From Acidobacteriota bacterium (GTDB lineage: Bacteria > Acidobacteriota > Blastocatellia > Pyrinomonadales > Pyrinomonadaceae), in NCBI GenBank assembly GCA_016715115.1, contig JADKBM010000011.1, forward strand, positions 1-64,000: DNA of 64,000 bases, in the 5' to 3' direction. The translations under genes were made by a program, and so were the position numbers. The notes under the pieces are model-generated. The model made no database searches. It was not told the DNA's origin and saw only the letters and a list, made by a program, of their open reading frames with translations. Of this stretch, positions 1 through 9,067 are shown piece by piece (positions within the stretch are counted from its first letter, which is position 1; the number at the start of each line of letters is the position of its first letter).

Positions 1-1067
1 ACGCGATCGACGGAACATCGTTTCGTAAGGAATCGATCAAGATCGATCCGCCGGTCGAAGGGCTGAATATCTACCCGGCAGGGAACTACATCTATTTCCA
101 AGGCTACAAAAAGGGCCGAACGAGCTACAAAGTCACGGTCGACACTTCGATCAAAGACATTTACGGACAACCGCTCGTCGCGCCCGAACGGCGACGATGG
201 TCGTCGGTTCCGCCGAACCGAATCTGTACTGCAGGGCGGAACGTTCGTCATCCTCGACCCGACCGCGAAGCCGACATATTCGATCTATTCGACAAATTTG
301 CCGTCGGTCAAGGTCAAGGTTTACGCCGTTACGGTCCAGGATTGGGAAGCGTACCGCCTGTATATGCGTTTTCCAGTATTACGACGAGCAGAAGCGCCCG
401 AAGATCCCGGGAAGGCTCGTCATCAACAAGACCCAGGCGATCGAGGCGAAGCCCGACGAAATGGTCGAAACGAGGATCGATCTATCCGAAGCTCTGAGCG
501 GCGGTTTCGGCAGCGCGATCATCGAGGTCGAGCCGACGGTCCGGCGCGACAAATACGACCGGACGAAGATCACCGCCTGACGCAGGCGACGCAGATCGGG
601 CTCGACGCGTTCGTCGATAACGAAGAGTTGGTCGGATTCGCGACCGATCTCAAAACCGGCAAGCCGCTGAACGGCGTCGAGCTGTCGATCTATCCGAACG
701 GCAAAACGCCGACGGGTCTTCCGTGAACGAAGAGCCCGCGAACAGCAAGAGCTGGTGGAAATGGCTCTGGAGTTGGGGAAGCAGCGAACCGAAAACGGAG
801 GTCGAATCGGTCGATGAGAACGGCGACGTGCAGGAAACGGAAACGATCCTGCCGGCTGTCGGTCCGCAGACCGGCGACAACGGCATTCTGAGACTGCCGC
901 TGCCCGAAACGCAGTCCGACAAGACCCAGAACGTGCTGATTGCGAAGAAAGGCCACGACATCGCGTTCCTGCCCGAGAACCTCCGACTACTACTGGAATG
1001 AAACCGGGAGCTGGTACAAAAGGGCTACAGCGACACGCTGACGTGGTTCGTTTTTGACGACCGCAAG

Positions 1068-2960
1068 ATGTACCGCCCGAAAGAGGAGGTCTCGGTCAAG
1101 GGCTACATTCGCCATTATGACGGCGGAAAACTGGGCGACATCGGCGCGCTCCGGCGACCGCGCCGGCAAGAGCGTGACCTGCGTGATGCGCGACGCGCGC
1201 GGCAACGAGATCACGAGGGCGCCGCCGAACTCAACGCTTTCGGCGCGTTCGACTTCAAGTTCAAGCTTACCGACAATATGAATCTCGGGATGGCGACCGT
1301 CGAACTCAAGACCGAAGGCGGCGCTTACACCCATTACCATCAGTTTCAGGTTCAGGAATTTCGCCGGCCCGGAATTCGAGGTCAAGGCGCGCGTCGAATC
1401 CGAGGCGCCGCACTTCGTCAAGGGCAATGCGATGTTTGGCGTCGAAGCGAAATACTACGCCGGCGGAGGGCTCGGGAACGCCGAAACGAACTGGACCGTG
1501 ACCGCGACGCCGACGAGTTACACGCCGCCGAACCGCGAGGATTAGCACCTTTGGAACGGGTTCCTTGGTGGCGCACGTTTGGGGATTACGACGGCGGTTT
1601 CCAGGCCGGGAGGCGGCCAATCGGTGACGCAGACGTTCAAGGGAGTGACCGACGCAGCCGGAAAACATCTTTGAAAGTGGACTTTGAATCGGTGAATCCG
1701 CCGCGGCCTTACACGGTTTCGGCTTCCGGTCTCGGTTCAGGATGTCAACCGACAGACGTGGGCGAGTTCGACGAGTCTGCTGGTTCATCCGGCGGATCTG
1801 TATGTCGGCATCAAGTCGGCGCGAAACTTCGTCCAGAAGGGCGAGAAAATGGCGGTCGAGTCGATCGTCACCGATCTCGACGGCAAACCGTCGCCAACCG
1901 CGATGTCGAGATAAAAGCCGTATTGAAGGATCGGGCGTTCGAGAAGGGAAGCTGGATCGAAAAGACGGTCGATGAGCAGGTCTGCAACGTCAAATCGCTC
2001 GGCGACAAGGGTCAGAAATGCGAGTTTGTCGCGAAGGCCGGCGGCCAGTACAGGATCTCGGCGCGCGTGATGGACGACAAGGAACGCTTCAACGAAAGCG
2101 AGTTCACGATCTGGGTTCCGGGCGGAAAGACCCCGCCGAAACGCAACGTCGAACAGGAAGAAGCGCAGCTGATCCCGAACAAGAAGGACTACAAAGCCGG
2201 AGAAACGGCGGAACTTTTCGTCATCTCCCCGTTCGCGCAAGCGGAAGGCGTATTGACACTCCGCCGCGGCGGCCTCATCAAGACCGAGCGGTTTTCGGTC
2301 AAGGATTCTTCGATCACTCTGCGCGCTCCGCTCGAAGAGAAGTATCTGCCGAACATTTATGCCCAGGTCGATCTGGTCGGCGCCGCCGCGGCCGAACGAG
2401 AAGGGCGAGATCGACGAAAGCTCGCCAAACGCCCGGCATTCGCGAGCGGACAGATAAATCTCCAGATATCGACCGAATCGCGCAAGCTCAACGTTTCGGC
2501 CGAACCGGAATCGGCGACGATCGAACCGGGCGGCGAGACGAAGGTCAACGTCGCGGTGACGGATTTCCGCGGCGAACCGGTCGCCAATTCAGAGGTAGCG
2601 GTCGTCGTCGTCGATGAAAGCGTGCTCGCTCTTTCAGGGTATTCGATCGCCGATCCGCTCGGCGCGTTCTACGGCCAGCGCGGCAACGGCGTCACCGATT
2701 ATCATTCGCGCAAGGACATTTTGCTCGGAAATCCGCTCGACGTCAGAAAGCAGGAACCGCAGATTCAGGCAACGATGGCCGCCGGGGCCGTTTCAAACAC
2801 CGCAATCATGGCGCGCAAGAGCGATATGAACGATGCGAAGAAGTCGGCGCCGAGACCTTCGGCGGTCCGCTCCGAGGAGATGGTCGCCGACAAAATGGTC
2901 GCCGAGCGCGACGAAGAGGCGAGTCCCGACACCCCTGATCAATCTGCGGACGAACTTTGA
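1068..2960 (+). CDS. Alpha-2-macroglobulin, central fragment (MG domains)
   Basis: This is the longest open stretch of the broken 5' half (630 codons). Parts of it are in the true frame: the segment reading ELNAFGAFDFKFKLTDN near 1230-1290, and most of the segment from about 1905 to 2930 (apart from a short stretch near 2394-2428), which ends with the VVVVDESVLALSGY region typical before the bait domain. The stretches between about 1370 and 1900 are mostly read in the wrong frame, as shown by family-like sequence in other frames (for example EFEVKARVESEAP at about 1372). The start at 1068 is only the first ATG after a frameshift and is not a real translation start. It should be joined with the 2833-5157 piece; the crossover is near 2930. 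Confidence 0.6.
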   Translation: MYRPKEEVSVKGYIRHYDGGKLGDIGALRRPRRQERDLRDARRARQRDHEGAAELNAFGAFDFKFKLTDNMNLGMATVELKTEGGAYTHYHQFQVQEFRRPGIRGQGARRIRGAALRQGQCDVWRRSEILRRRRARERRNELDRDRDADELHAAEPRGLAPLERVPWWRTFGDYDGGFQAGRRPIGDADVQGSDRRSRKTSLKVDFESVNPPRPYTVSASGLGSGCQPTDVGEFDESAGSSGGSVCRHQVGAKLRPEGRENGGRVDRHRSRRQTVANRDVEIKAVLKDRAFEKGSWIEKTVDEQVCNVKSLGDKGQKCEFVAKAGGQYRISARVMDDKERFNESEFTIWVPGGKTPPKRNVEQEEAQLIPNKKDYKAGETAELFVISPFAQAEGVLTLRRGGLIKTERFSVKDSSITLRAPLEEKYLPNIYAQVDLVGAAAAEREGRDRRKLAKRPAFASGQINLQISTESRKLNVSAEPESATIEPGGETKVNVAVTDFRGEPVANSEVAVVVVDESVLALSGYSIADPLGAFYGQRGNGVTDYHSRKDILLGNPLDVRKQEPQIQATMAAGAVSNTAIMARKSDMNDAKKSAPRPSAVRSEEMVADKMVAERDEEASPDTPDQSADEL

Positions 2961-5157
2961 CGCGCTGGCGGTGTTCGCTCCGCGCGTCAAGACGGATTCG
3001 AACGGCAAGGCGACGGTCAACGTCAAACTCCCGGACAATCTGACGCGGTACCGCATCACGGCGGTTTCGGTCGATACCGGCAAACGCTTCGGCAAGGGCG
3101 AATCGAACCTGACGGCGCGTCAGCCGCTGATGGTCAGGCCGTCGGCCCCGAGGTTTATGAACTTCGGCGACAAGGTCGAGCTTCCGGTCGTCGTCCAGAA
3201 TCAGACCGACAAGGATATGTCGGTCGACGTCGCCATTCGGGCGACGAATGCAACGCTGACGGAGCCCGGATCGGCCGGCACGACTGCGGGCCGAAGGGTG
3301 CTTGTAAAAGCCAATGACCGCGCGGAAGTGAGGTTCCCGGTCTCGACGCAATCGGCCGGAACGGCACGTTTCCAGATCGCGGTCACGTCCGGCAAATGGT
3401 CCGACGCGGCCGAGATCAATCTGCCGGTCTGGACGCCGGCAACGACCGAGGCGTTCGCGACTTACGGCACGACCGATCAGAACGGCGCGATCTTCCAGCC
3501 GGTCCAGACGCCCGGCGAGGTCTGGCCGCAGTTCGGCGGCCTCGAAGTGACGACGAGTTCGACCCAGCTGCAGGAACTTACCGACGCGTTCATCTACCTG
3601 TATCGATATCAGTTCGAATGCTCCGAACAGATCTCGTCACGGATGATCTCGATCGCCGCACTGCGAGACGTGCTGTCGGCTTTCAAGACCAAGGACTTCC
3701 CGACGAAAGACGCGCTCGACGCGAGTTTCGCGAAGGATGTCGAGATTCTCAAGGGACGTCAACGCGGCGACGGCAGTTTCGGGCTCTGGTCGCAGCGCAA
3801 AGAGCGGTACGAATATCCGTTCCTGACGGTCCACGTCGCGCACGCGCTCGGGTTGGCAAAGGCGAAGGGCTACAAGGTCCCCGAAGGGATGCTTGAAAAG
3901 ACCAAGCCGTATCTCAAGGACATCGAAAAGCATTTCGATGAGTGGCACAGACGCTCGCCGCAGGTCCGCTGGACGATTTCGGCCTACGCGCTCTATGTCC
4001 GCGATATGATCGGCGACAAGGACGTCGCGAAGGCGAAGGCGCTGCTCAAGGAAGCGACGATCGAGAAGATGCCGTTCGAAGCTTTGGGCTGGATCCTGTC
4101 GGTTCTCGCGAACGACAAGGGTTCGACCGTCGAGGTCGAGGCGATCAAGCGGTTCCTCGTAAACCGAACCACCGAAACCGCGGCGACGGCGAATTTCGTC
4201 ACCGATTACGGCGACGGTGCCTGGCTGATTATGTATTCGAACCGGCGCGCCGACGGCGTGCTGCTCGAAGCGCTGATCAAGGCCCGTCAGGGCGGCGGTC
4301 TGAGCGTCGAGGATCTGATCCCGAAACTCGTCCGCGGACTGCTCGATCATCGAACGAAAGGCGCGTGGTCGAATACGCAGGAGAATGTGTTTATTCTTCT
4401 CGCGCTCGACAAGTATTTCAACGCCTATGAAAAGGTGACGCCCGATTTCGTCGCCAAAGTCTGGCTCGGCAACGCATACGCCGGCGAACAGGTCTTCAAG
4501 GGACGTTCGATCGATTCGAATCAGCTTAACGTGCCGATGTCGTACCTCGTCGAGCAGGGCGGAACGTCGAACCTGATCCTCGACAAACAGGGCGCGGGAC
4601 GGCTCTACTATCGAATCGGAATGAAGTACGCGCCGAAGAGTCTGAAACTCGCTCCGGCGGATTACGGGTTCACTGTGCTCCGCAAATACGAGGCGGTCGA
4701 CGATCCGGAAGACGTCAAGCAGAATCCGGACGGAACCTGGACTTTCAAGGCCGGGGCGCGCGTCCGTGTGAAACTGACGATGGTCGCTCAGGCGCGGCGA
4801 TACCACGTCGCGCTGGTCGACAATCTGCCGGCGGGGCTTGAGATCCTGAATCCGGGGCTGGCGACGACGGAATCGATCCCGGGCGACAATCAGAACACTG
4901 CGGTCGTCGAATACGGGTCAAGGAGCTACGGCCGCGGCTGGTATTACTGGAGGCAATACTGGTTCGAACACCAGAACTTCCGCGACGAACGCGCCGAAGC
5001 GTTTGCATCGCTGCTTTGGGAAGGCGTTTACAACTACTCATACGTCGCCAGAGCAACGACACCGGGCGAATTCGTCGTCCCGCCGGCCAAGGCCGAGGAG
5101 ATGTATCATCCCGAGACCTTCGGCCGCACGGGCACGGATTTCGTGAAAGTGGAATAG
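2833..5157 (+). CDS. Alpha-2-macroglobulin, intact C-terminal part with thioester motif
   Basis: The frame is open for 774 codons; the first ~38 codons are probably a wrong-frame lead-in, and genuine sequence begins near 2946 with NLRTNFDALAVFAPRV. The thioester motif CSEQ is encoded at 3619-3630, inside YQFECSEQISSRM, where family members have CxEQ. The following helical thioester-domain repeats (ALGLAKAKG, ALYVRDMIGDKD and others) and a final receptor-like beta domain (RYHVALVDNLPAGLEILNP) match bacterial alpha-2-macroglobulins. An intact cysteine and glutamine suggest that the covalent trap chemistry was under selection until recently. The gene ends 136 bp before the convergent subtilase gene, with a repeat palindrome between. 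Confidence 0.8.
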   Translation: MRRSRRRDLRRSAPRRWSPTKWSPSATKRRVPTPLINLRTNFDALAVFAPRVKTDSNGKATVNVKLPDNLTRYRITAVSVDTGKRFGKGESNLTARQPLMVRPSAPRFMNFGDKVELPVVVQNQTDKDMSVDVAIRATNATLTEPGSAGTTAGRRVLVKANDRAEVRFPVSTQSAGTARFQIAVTSGKWSDAAEINLPVWTPATTEAFATYGTTDQNGAIFQPVQTPGEVWPQFGGLEVTTSSTQLQELTDAFIYLYRYQFECSEQISSRMISIAALRDVLSAFKTKDFPTKDALDASFAKDVEILKGRQRGDGSFGLWSQRKERYEYPFLTVHVAHALGLAKAKGYKVPEGMLEKTKPYLKDIEKHFDEWHRRSPQVRWTISAYALYVRDMIGDKDVAKAKALLKEATIEKMPFEALGWILSVLANDKGSTVEVEAIKRFLVNRTTETAATANFVTDYGDGAWLIMYSNRRADGVLLEALIKARQGGGLSVEDLIPKLVRGLLDHRTKGAWSNTQENVFILLALDKYFNAYEKVTPDFVAKVWLGNAYAGEQVFKGRSIDSNQLNVPMSYLVEQGGTSNLILDKQGAGRLYYRIGMKYAPKSLKLAPADYGFTVLRKYEAVDDPEDVKQNPDGTWTFKAGARVRVKLTMVAQARRYHVALVDNLPAGLEILNPGLATTESIPGDNQNTAVVEYGSRSYGRGWYYWRQYWFEHQNFRDERAEAFASLLWEGVYNYSYVARATTPGEFVVPPAKAEEMYHPETFGRTGTDFVKVE

Positions 5158-5160
5158 AGG

Positions 5161-5285
5161 ATAGTGCATAGTGCAAAAAAAGTGCATAGTGCATAGTGCA
5201 TAGTGAGTGCAGAGTTCAGATACTATGAACTCTGCACTCTGCACTCTGCACTCTGCACTCTGCACTCTGCGTTATGCACTGCCTT
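5161..5285. repeat. Heptanucleotide repeats forming a long palindrome between convergent genes
   Basis: The gap holds several direct copies of ATAGTGC/GTGCATA, then a perfect 11-bp inverted repeat (TGCAGAGTTCA, loop, TGAACTCTGCA), then five copies of CTGCACT and a closing ATGCACT. The left units (AGTGCAT, AGTGCAG) are the reverse complements of the right units (ATGCACT, CTGCACT), so the whole block can fold as one hairpin. All units are exactly 7 bp, and even the A-run inside the left arm is 7 long. It lies between the ends of two converging genes, so a bidirectional terminator role is plausible (inference). Confidence 0.75.
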
Positions 5286-5293
5286 TTGTTTCT

Positions 5294-8236
5294 TTAGGGT
5301 AAAAACGCACTTGGAGCCGGTTGGTCGGTTCCGATTCCGAATGCCTGGATCAATGTTCCGGCGGTCGAACGGTTGATGTACCAAGTGCCGTTTCCGGGTC
5401 TGAAGACAGCGGCGTCCCGGCGGCCATCGCCATCGTAATCTCCGACGACCGGGACATCGCCGTTCGCACCGAACGGGAATGAATAGAAACTGAAATCCTC
5501 GCTCCGCAGAACATACCAAATGCCGTTCGATGGCCGGAAAATTGCGATGTCGGCCTTTCCGTCGCCGGTAAAGTCACCCGGCACTGATCGGTCGGTCGAA
5601 AGTCCGAACGTTACCGCAAAGACCGTCGCATTCGAACTGCGGCGAATCCACCATTGACCGTTTGATGGCCTGAAAATCGCAAGATCGGCTTTCCCGTCAC
5701 CGTCATAATCGGCGAACGCGGGTTTGTCGCCGGACGCCCCGAAACCAATGATATCGGTTCCGCCGCCGGATTTTTGAATGTACCAGGTGCCGTTCGACGG
5801 TCGAAAGACCGCCGCGTCGGTCGTTCCGTCGCCGTCATAGTCGGCCGGTGCGACAATGTCGGTTGAGGCGCCGAACGGAAATGCATAAAACGTGAAATTC
5901 TCGCTGCGCATTATGTACCACTGTCCCGTGGACGGCCGGAAGAAAGCAAAATCGCTCTTCTGGTCACCCGTAAAATCGCCGGGCGTGATGCGGTCCGTCG
6001 ACGCCCCGAATTGTGCCGCCGCGTTTCCGCCGTTCGATGATTTCAGATACCACCACTCGCCGACCGAAGGCCGAAATATCGAAAGATCGGATTTGTTGTC
6101 GCCGTCGAAATCGAACGGCGCGCGCGCGGTCGCGGCCGCGGCGCCTGCTTGGGTGACCGTGTGCGTTTGCCCGCCGGCCGTGATCGTTCCGATGCGTTGC
6201 GACGGCGACGCATTGGGCGCGACAACGTAATTGACCGCGCCGTTTCCGCTTCCGGTTGAACTTGTCGTCAGCCATCCCGAATTGCTCTGCGCTGTCCAGC
6301 CGCATCCGGACGCGGTCGTTACGTTGAACGAACCGTTCCCGCCGGCCGCCGGAAAATTCTGGCTGCTTGAATTGATCGTGAAACTGCATCCGCCGCCGTT
6401 GATCAGACTGACCGAATACGCGCCGGTGCCGAGAGTCAGGGAAGATGCATAGATGTAATAGGTTCCGGTCGCGGGTATCGTAAAGAATCCGCTGGTCGCC
6501 GGAATTCGCGAGTTCACGCCGCCGCCGCCGTTGTTGTCAAAAGCGATGTTCGCGCCGGCCGAGTTGTAGAGAAGCAGAAATGAATCGAAAGCGGTCGAAG
6601 TCTGCGTGATCGCGATCTGTTGTCCCTGCGTGGCGGTGAAACTGAAACGATCAGCCCGCGATCCCGATATCAAAAGGCAATCGCCCGCGGCGATCGAACT
6701 GTTGATCGTCTGGCCGAAGTTGATGGCGACGCTCGAATCGCACGGTTCGGCGTTCGATGTGTTGAGCGCTGTATCAAGCTTGAGTCGCGGTTTGCCGATT
6801 CCGTTTTCGGGGTCAAGAATCACCGGGCCGCTGTATTTGATGCGGTTCAGAACCTGCGTCACGGTATCGGTCGGGAATTTCTGACGGATCACGGCCCACG
6901 CTCCGGCGACATGCGGCGCGGCCTGCGAGGTTCCCTGAGTGTTTTGATACAAGCCGCCGGGATACGCGGAAAGGATCAACTCGCCGGGCGCGAGCAGATT
7001 CAAGAACAACGCGCTGTTTGAGAAATCCGAGACGACATCTGGAAATCCGGCGCTGCCGTCGTGCGTCGAACCGACGCTGATCGCCGAAGAAACGCAGGCC
7101 GGTGAACTGAGCGAATTGGTATAGCCGCTGTTGCCGGACGCGGCGACGGTCGCGATTCCGGCCGCGCGCAGGTTGTCGATCGCCTCCTTGTAAAGCGATT
7201 GCTCGGTGTCGCAGTTGCTGAAATACTGGCCGCCGCCGAGGCTCAGGTTTACGGCGTCGATGTTGAAGGTCGTCCGGAGCGCGTAAACCCGCTCGAGACC
7301 GAGAATCGTGTCGCCCGTCGACGAGCGGTTGCACGGTGACGCGCCGCCGCCGCAATCGGTGGAGCGCGAGAAAACCTGAATCGCGATGATGTTCGCGTTT
7401 CGGGCAACCCCATTGCCCGAAACCGCCGGGTTTCCGCCCGCCGCGATTCCGGCGACATGTGTTCCGTGGAAACAGTCGTCGATGACACTGACGTTGCAGT
7501 TCAGGCCCGAGCCGCTTGCCGTCGATGAATTCGCACCGCCCGGACAGTAGCTCGTGTTCGTGGCACTGTTGGTTGAGTAACACGCCTCGGAGACGACTCG
7601 GTTATTGAAGAAAGGATGGGTCTTGTCGACGCCGGTATCGAGAACCGCGACGGTTCGCCCAAGTCCGGAGAATCCGCCGAATGTCCCGCCGTTCGCACCG
7701 CCGAACGGACTGCCGCCGATGAGCGGTATGCTTTCGAGCAACAACGGCCTTTGCCACTCCGATTCTTGAATGTCGTCGATCTCGTTCGATTCGCCCAACG
7801 CGTTGAGGGCGTCCGATGTCACCTGCATCGCGAGCAAAGGCAGAAACTCAAACCGTTTTACGTCGTCGGCGCCGGCACTGAGACTGGCGAGCAGCGACGA
7901 CTGTTTCTCGCGGATCGCCTGTCGCTGGATCGCTTGCGCACGCTCATCGAGCAACGCGTCGAGTCTGTAATTCTCGATCTTCAGCCGGACGATTACCGCG
8001 ACCGATCCGCCCGAACCGGTCTTTGCCTTCAATTCGCTGATCTTCTGCCGCAACCGGACGGCCGGCGAGTCGTCGTATTTCGCTGCCGATACGGCGCGGT
8101 TGCGGATCGCCATTTCGAAAAGTCCGGCGGACGGTCCGCCATTCGGGACGTTCTGGCCGCTGACCGCAAGCGCGAAGAACCCGCCGCATAAAAATAGACT
8201 GAAGATCGCCGGGCATAGTCTTCTGATTGGTCTCAT
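5294..8236 (-). CDS. Secreted S8 subtilisin-like serine protease with PPC, BACON and FG-GAP repeats
   Basis: A 980-residue exported protease. A signal peptide occupies about residues 1-28 and is followed by an I9-like propeptide (about 70-160). The catalytic triad is visible: Asp200 (VAVLDTGVDKTHP), His257 (HGTHVAGIAAG) and Ser437 (GTSQAAPHVAG), with oxyanion Asn369 (ASGNSG). After the catalytic domain come a PPC-type beta domain (about 520-610), a BACON domain (about 618-700, ending HTVTQAG) and six FG-GAP/VCBS-like repeats of about 47 residues of the form GDYDGDGxxDxAxFRPSNGxWY, which probably bind calcium and build a propeller-like tail. ATG at 8236 is preceded by a GAGGAG ribosome site. 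The gene diverges from the sigma-factor gene; the 180 bp between them should hold both promoters. Confidence 0.93.
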   Translation of the reverse strand: MRPIRRLCPAIFSLFLCGGFFALAVSGQNVPNGGPSAGLFEMAIRNRAVSAAKYDDSPAVRLRQKISELKAKTGSGGSVAVIVRLKIENYRLDALLDERAQAIQRQAIREKQSSLLASLSAGADDVKRFEFLPLLAMQVTSDALNALGESNEIDDIQESEWQRPLLLESIPLIGGSPFGGANGGTFGGFSGLGRTVAVLDTGVDKTHPFFNNRVVSEACYSTNSATNTSYCPGGANSSTASGSGLNCNVSVIDDCFHGTHVAGIAAGGNPAVSGNGVARNANIIAIQVFSRSTDCGGGASPCNRSSTGDTILGLERVYALRTTFNIDAVNLSLGGGQYFSNCDTEQSLYKEAIDNLRAAGIATVAASGNSGYTNSLSSPACVSSAISVGSTHDGSAGFPDVVSDFSNSALFLNLLAPGELILSAYPGGLYQNTQGTSQAAPHVAGAWAVIRQKFPTDTVTQVLNRIKYSGPVILDPENGIGKPRLKLDTALNTSNAEPCDSSVAINFGQTINSSIAAGDCLLISGSRADRFSFTATQGQQIAITQTSTAFDSFLLLYNSAGANIAFDNNGGGGVNSRIPATSGFFTIPATGTYYIYASSLTLGTGAYSVSLINGGGCSFTINSSSQNFPAAGGNGSFNVTTASGCGWTAQSNSGWLTTSSTGSGNGAVNYVVAPNASPSQRIGTITAGGQTHTVTQAGAAAATARAPFDFDGDNKSDLSIFRPSVGEWWYLKSSNGGNAAAQFGASTDRITPGDFTGDQKSDFAFFRPSTGQWYIMRSENFTFYAFPFGASTDIVAPADYDGDGTTDAAVFRPSNGTWYIQKSGGGTDIIGFGASGDKPAFADYDGDGKADLAIFRPSNGQWWIRRSSNATVFAVTFGLSTDRSVPGDFTGDGKADIAIFRPSNGIWYVLRSEDFSFYSFPFGANGDVPVVGDYDGDGRRDAAVFRPGNGTWYINRSTAGTLIQAFGIGTDQPAPSAFLP

Positions 8237-8416
8237 AAACTCTCCTCAAGAAAAATTAGTTTGAATTTCGCCTTCTACTGACAAAAGCGAAAGACCAGAC
8301 CGAACTCTGCCAATTTTTTTCGAAATCCCATCGCGTTTGACGGGCATCGCGAAAAATCGCTTTCTTTTTCAACCGAAATTGCCTTAAAATTCGAAGCCAA
8401 ACATCATTGACTAAGA

Positions 8417-8986
8417 ATGCAAGAGAATGCCCCCCAAGAAATCACGCGGATTCTGCAGGATTGGAACGACGGCAACGCCGCGGCGGCCGAGCGTTTGATG
8501 CCGTTCGTTTATGACGAACTCAAGCGGCAAGCGCGAATCTGTATGTCGCGCGAGCGCTCCGATCATACGCTTCAGCCGACGGCGCTGGTGCACGAAGCTT
8601 TTATGCGGCTCGCGGAGACTTCGGGTATCGATTGGCAGAATCGCCGGCATTTTTTCGCGATCGCCGCACGGCTGATGCGGCGAATTCTGGTCGATCACGC
8701 GCGATATCACGCGACCGAGAAGCGCGGTCTCGGAACCGTCCATTTTTCAATTGACAGTCTCGACGTTCCGGTCGAAGAAAGAGCCGACACCATCCTTGCT
8801 CTCAACGAAACGCTCGACCGACTGGCGAAATTCGACCCGCAACAGGCGCAGGTCGTCGAAATGAGGTTCTTCGGCGGGTTGAACAATGGCGAAATCAGCG
8901 AATCGCTCGGCATTTCTGAACGAACGGTTGCGCGCGAATGGCGTTCGGCCCAGCTCTGGCTTTTGAGAGAATTGAGACGTGATTGA
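8417..8986 (+). CDS. ECF-like RNA polymerase sigma factor (SigX6/TIGR02999-like)
   Basis: A 189-residue sigma-70-related protein. Region 2 is seen in LMPFVYDELKRQARICM and the sequence around NRRHFFAIAARLMRRILVDH, and region 4 in VVEMRFFGGLNNGEISESLGISERTVAREW with its helix-turn-helix. The phrase TLQPTALVHEAFMRL is typical of the acidobacterial/planctomycete ECF type found next to PknB-like kinases. No anti-sigma gene is visible; the next gene, 81 bp downstream on the same strand, is a transmembrane Ser/Thr kinase, so phosphorylation may control this factor (inference from family context). Confidence 0.9.
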   Translation: MQENAPQEITRILQDWNDGNAAAAERLMPFVYDELKRQARICMSRERSDHTLQPTALVHEAFMRLAETSGIDWQNRRHFFAIAARLMRRILVDHARYHATEKRGLGTVHFSIDSLDVPVEERADTILALNETLDRLAKFDPQQAQVVEMRFFGGLNNGEISESLGISERTVAREWRSAQLWLLRELRRD

Positions 8987-9067
8987 TCCGGGGTCAGAGC
9001 CTCCCCGAAAAGATGGCAGTCTTGAAGCAGTTCTTTCGCTTTCCCAATTGAGGAGCAAGCTTCGAAT

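Larger units (their letters stand above)
3..5157 (+). pseudogene. Alpha-2-macroglobulin family protein, multiply frameshifted
   Basis: Read as one gene, the region encodes a bacterial alpha-2-macroglobulin: tandem MG domains, a bait-like region, then the thioester and complement-like domains. Bacterial members are periplasmic or envelope-anchored protease traps. The coding sense jumps between the three forward frames at least fifteen times before about 2940. Examples lie near 191, 230, 372, 577, 722, 980, 1021, 1150, 1222, 1370, 1545, 1672, 1735, 1900, 2394, 2428 and 2930. After that it is open to 5157. Each jump looks like a single-base indel, and the peptide between jumps stays family-like, for example WWRTFGDYDGG at about 1560 and VRTNF-type sequence at 2946. 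The 5' end lies outside the window. Either recent decay or locally poor base calling explains this; the clustering favours the second, but the sequence alone cannot decide. Confidence 0.85.

Noticed and set aside
3637..4806. A 389-codon minus-strand frame
   Set aside because: Antisense of the intact thioester part of the macroglobulin gene.
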